This document shows positions 14,876-16,863 of a DNA stretch of 16,863 nucleotides, in pieces. This stretch comes from Spirochaetaceae bacterium (GTDB lineage Bacteria; Spirochaetota; Spirochaetia; DSM-27196; SKKC01), in assembly GCA_003554375.1 (NCBI GenBank), contig PWGF01000210.1, forward strand, positions 1 through 16,863. Reading direction: 5' to 3'. The notes under the pieces are model-generated. The model ran no database searches. It had not been told where the DNA came from and was given only the letters and a program-made list of their open reading frames with translations. How positions within the stretch are numbered: position 1 is the stretch's first letter; every line of letters begins with the position of its first letter. The position numbers and the translations under genes were made by a program.

Positions 14876-15196
14876 GCCTTTGCTATGGACGTTCGGAACG
14901 GCCTCCGGAAGGAGCGTGCTAAGCCGGCCGCTCCGCGGGTGTTCCCGGTGATGTAAGTCGGAGCCGGCCGGCGAATTCCGGATTCGGTTTCTTGGAAGCG
15001 CGTAGAACCTCCGACGTTGCCGACCACGTCAACTCCGTCTCCGCAACTGACCCTCTGTATCCGACGCGCTGTGTATCCGGCAAACGTACGCTATAGCGGT
15101 ATCGCTGAGGAAACCGGAGCGTCCAAGGTATCCCGTCCGTGCGCTCAAGAACGGTTAGGGTTACGCCGAGGTAGGGGGAAGGAGGTGAGGACAAGG
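14876..15196 (+). other. Intergenic region between dnaJ and the calcium-binding-like gene
   Basis: Of these 321 bases, none forms an accepted gene; a frame is open upstream of 15197 but has no ribosome-binding site before 15181. A 12-bp stem with one bulged C is formed by GCCGGCCGCTCC (14923-14934) and GGAGC-C-GGCCGGC (14960-14972), with a 25-nt loop. It lacks a T-run and may be a weak terminator of the chaperone operon. AAGGAGGTGA (15179-15188) is a perfect Shine-Dalgarno sequence for the next gene. Confidence 0.5.
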
Positions 15197-15646
15197 ATGA
15201 AGCATCAACGCAGCGTCATGCGGAGCTGTCTCGTCGGGTTACTCGTCGCGGGAGTCGGGCTGACCGGAGTAGGTTATGCCTACGGGCAAGACGGCAATTC
15301 CTCGAGAATCTGGAATGTCCAGGAGTACGACGACCCGTGGGAAGTCGAGGATACAAACGACGACGGGAACCCCGATTATGCAGTCATGACCGACGATTCT
15401 GAGCGGCTCGAGCTCGCGGCCATGGATTACTCAGGCGACGGGAGAATGGACAACTTCTACTTCTATGAGGATGGTGTGCTCACCCGACATGAGCTGGATA
15501 CAAACCACGACGGACGGATCGATGTGCGGATCCATCTGGAGGAGGGGACGCACGTGCGCGTAGTGGAGCGCGATACGACCGGAGATGGTGAGTTCGACCA
15601 ATCACGAGAGTACGGCGATGAGCAGGCCGGGGCGTCACAGGAATAG
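15197..15646 (+). CDS. Small exported protein with four calcium-binding-like repeats
   Basis: This is a 149-residue protein. I chose ATG 15197 because the perfect Shine-Dalgarno AAGGAGGTGA (15179-15188) lies 8 nt before it. Residues 1-30 form a signal peptide: basic n-region (MKHQRSVMRS), hydrophobic core (CLVGLLVAGVGLTGVGYAYG) and polar start of the mature part (QDGN). No lipobox is seen. The mature part has four copies of Asp-x-x-x-Asp-Gly-x-x-Asp: DTNDDGNPD (52-60), DYSGDGRMD (77-85), DTNHDGRID (101-109) and DTTGDGEFD (126-134), spaced 24-25 residues. This resembles EF-hand or thrombospondin-type-3 calcium loops. The protein is probably secreted or periplasmic. I know no named family; function and calcium binding are inference. 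Confidence 0.82.
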   Translation: MKHQRSVMRSCLVGLLVAGVGLTGVGYAYGQDGNSSRIWNVQEYDDPWEVEDTNDDGNPDYAVMTDDSERLELAAMDYSGDGRMDNFYFYEDGVLTRHELDTNHDGRIDVRIHLEEGTHVRVVERDTTGDGEFDQSREYGDEQAGASQE

Positions 15647-15680
15647 GCGGCGGACAGGTATTTCCAGGAAACAGACAGCA

Positions 15681-16712
15681 ATGGACTCTGGAGGCCGAGA
15701 AGCCGGCGCCGGACAACGGGGAGACCGGAGAACAGCCGGAAGAAGACGAAGCCGGAAGCAAGTGCGCGACCAGGGGGCGTCGTTGGTTCAGGGATTTCAC
15801 GCCATCGCCGGGTTGCTGCGAGACCCCCAGCAAGCCGGTGTGCTCTATATAGAGGCGGAGAATCGGCGAGCCGAGGGCCTCGCCGGAAGCGCGCCGCCGG
15901 GCGTTCGGGTCGTTCGGAGCGACCGGCAGCAGATTCGACGGATTGCAGGAGACTCCCGAGCCCGGGGAGCAGTGTTCTGTCCAGGCGGAACGGTCCGGGA
16001 GAGCGAAGAGGAAGCTGCGGGAGTCGTCGGACGGAGCGAGTCTTCGGCGGGGGCGAATCAGATCGGTCCCACAGACAATAGCGGATTATCCATAAGAAGC
16101 GTGGAGCGAGGAGACGCGGAGCGGCGAGGCGCGGATAGGCAGAAGCGGGAGCACCGGGCATCAACGGCGCCAGGTAAACAAAGGGGACAGAAGAAAGAGC
16201 CCGAACGCGCGCGGCTCCAAGAGCTCGTTCAGCCCGGATTGAAGCGAGAAGGACGAGCGTTCGTGTTATGCCTGGATGGTATCACGGACGCCCGAAATCT
16301 GGGCGCAATCTTCCGGTGTGCCGACCAGCTGGGGGCGTGCGGGATCGTGCTTCCGGAACGGCGGAGTGCAAAGCCGGGGGATGAGGGGGTCATTGAGGCC
16401 AGCAGCGGGACGGCTGCGTCGGTCCCGTCGTTGATCGTACCGAACCTTGCGCGCGCCCTTCGGGAGTTGAAGGATCTAGGTTTCTGGGTGTACGGAGCCG
16501 AGGCCGACGCGCCGCGGGCATGGGGTGAGGCAATTCCGGAGCGCACCGTGCTGGTTTTCGGAAGCGAAGGGGAGGGGCTTCGGGCAAACACAAGGGAACA
16601 GTGCGATGGACTCTTGTCGCTCCCATCCCACGGAGTGGCGGACTCCTTGAACGTCGCGGTTGCCGTTGGCATTCTCTGCTATGAAGTCAGGCGCCAATGG
16701 GACGCCGGATAG
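15681..16712 (+). CDS. TrmH/SpoU-family RNA 2'-O-methyltransferase (RlmB-like)
   Basis: The C-terminal SPOUT domain has all three motifs: LDGITDARNLGAIFRCAD (about residues 198-215, with the Asn-Leu-Gly turn), VLVFGSEGEGLR (290-301) and LSLPSHGVADSLNVAVAVGI (312-331), which together form the S-adenosylmethionine-binding trefoil knot. The N-terminal part, SLVQGFHAIAGLLRDPQQAG to ARGAVFCPGG, matches the TrmH-family substrate-binding domain. Between them lies an insert (about residues 106-183) rich in Arg, Ser, Glu and Gly where relatives have a short linker. The enzyme methylates a ribose of rRNA or tRNA; resemblance is to RlmB but the target is not decided. The start is uncertain: ATG 15681 (AGGA at 15666) gives 343 residues with a basic N-terminus; the frame also reads through ATG 15585 and 15618, inside the previous gene, and GTG 15762 lies nearer the conserved core. 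Confidence 0.88.
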   Translation: MDSGGREAGAGQRGDRRTAGRRRSRKQVRDQGASLVQGFHAIAGLLRDPQQAGVLYIEAENRRAEGLAGSAPPGVRVVRSDRQQIRRIAGDSRARGAVFCPGGTVRESEEEAAGVVGRSESSAGANQIGPTDNSGLSIRSVERGDAERRGADRQKREHRASTAPGKQRGQKKEPERARLQELVQPGLKREGRAFVLCLDGITDARNLGAIFRCADQLGACGIVLPERRSAKPGDEGVIEASSGTAASVPSLIVPNLARALRELKDLGFWVYGAEADAPRAWGEAIPERTVLVFGSEGEGLRANTREQCDGLLSLPSHGVADSLNVAVAVGILCYEVRRQWDAG

Positions 16713-16716
16713 ACGG

Positions 16717-16863
16717 CAGGGCAACGCGGTTGGGCAACGCGTTCGGAAGCGCCGCGGCGAGCCGGAGCGGCTGACCGGAGCGGCAGCCCCTGGGCCGGAC
16801 TGGTAGCCCGGCAGCGGCAGCCGCGGGACCGGCAGCCCGGGGAAACGTAAACGGCGAGCCGAG
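16717..16863 (+). repeat. Start of a second copy of the intergenic repeat, cut by the window edge
   Basis: Bases 16717-16761 (CAGGGCAACGCGGTTGGGCA...) match the right end of the 6060-6224 element, read on the minus strand, at about 39 of 46 aligned positions. It begins four bases after the methyltransferase stop, as the first copy begins just after the HAD stop. The similarity fades inward: 16762-16863 is very GC-rich with recurring CGGCAGCC-type units (16781, 16814 and 16831 areas) and has no match to the first copy. The other end lies outside the window. Confidence 0.6.

Noticed and set aside
15017..15196. Upstream extension of the calcium-binding-like protein to ATG 15017
   Set aside because: The added residues look like non-coding translation and the perfect Shine-Dalgarno and signal peptide fit ATG 15197.
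16713..16863. Short gene after the methyltransferase
   Set aside because: No ATG or GTG frame with a ribosome-binding site; the stretch is better explained by the repeat.

Overview
The window reads as chromosomal DNA of a spirochaete, most likely a free-living Spirochaetales/Spirochaeta-like lineage of moderately high GC. The basis is: a giant membrane-anchored coiled-coil protein that resembles the spirochaetal 'SpiroCoCo' family; a grpE-dnaK-dnaJ cluster with no hrcA and no recognisable CIRCE element; and double-membrane (diderm) machinery of the ExbB/ExbD/TonB type. Every gene I accept lies on the + strand. The taxonomic call is inference from gene content. No rRNA, tRNA, CRISPR array or transposase gene was seen.

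Layout. (1) 1-5149: an envelope-energisation cassette. It holds the end of a TPR protein, a beta-rich outer-membrane protein without a recognisable plug, ExbB, ExbD and a TonB with a very acidic linker. TPR/OMP and ExbB/ExbD overlap by ATGA, ExbD/TonB abut, and a 142-nt gap separates the OMP gene from exbB. (2) 5150-6048: a HAD-superfamily hydrolase whose catalytic motif I lies upstream of the first ATG, so its start is non-canonical or the reading frame is disturbed. (3) 6060-6224: a 165-bp intergenic element with perfect 17-bp terminal inverted repeats and a near-perfect 9-10 bp flanking duplication, like a MITE. (4) 6307-10638: the 1443-residue coiled-coil protein, with an N-terminal membrane anchor, a long run of 11-residue repeats and a C-terminal HTH-like segment. 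(5) 10639-14875: grpE-dnaK-dnaJ with a candidate promoter and GGTCA-type half-sites upstream. (6) 15197-15646: a small exported protein with four DxxxDGxxD calcium-binding-like repeats. (7) 15681-16712: a TrmH/SpoU RNA methyltransferase with an unusual polar insert between its two domains. (8) 16717-16863: the start of what looks like a second copy of the intergenic element, cut by the window edge.

How the genes work together. ExbB, ExbD and TonB would convert the proton-motive force into work at the outer membrane. The adjacent beta-barrel and TPR protein are natural candidates for the partner that is driven or for a periplasmic scaffold. GrpE, DnaK and DnaJ form the Hsp70 folding machine. 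The coiled-coil protein is probably structural. The remaining genes look like independent housekeeping functions. The main novelty candidates are the intergenic repeat family, the plugless OMP-TPR-TonB cassette, the HAD start anomaly, the hendecad/HTH architecture of the coiled-coil protein, and a 13-bp perfect hairpin over the HPD codons of dnaJ.
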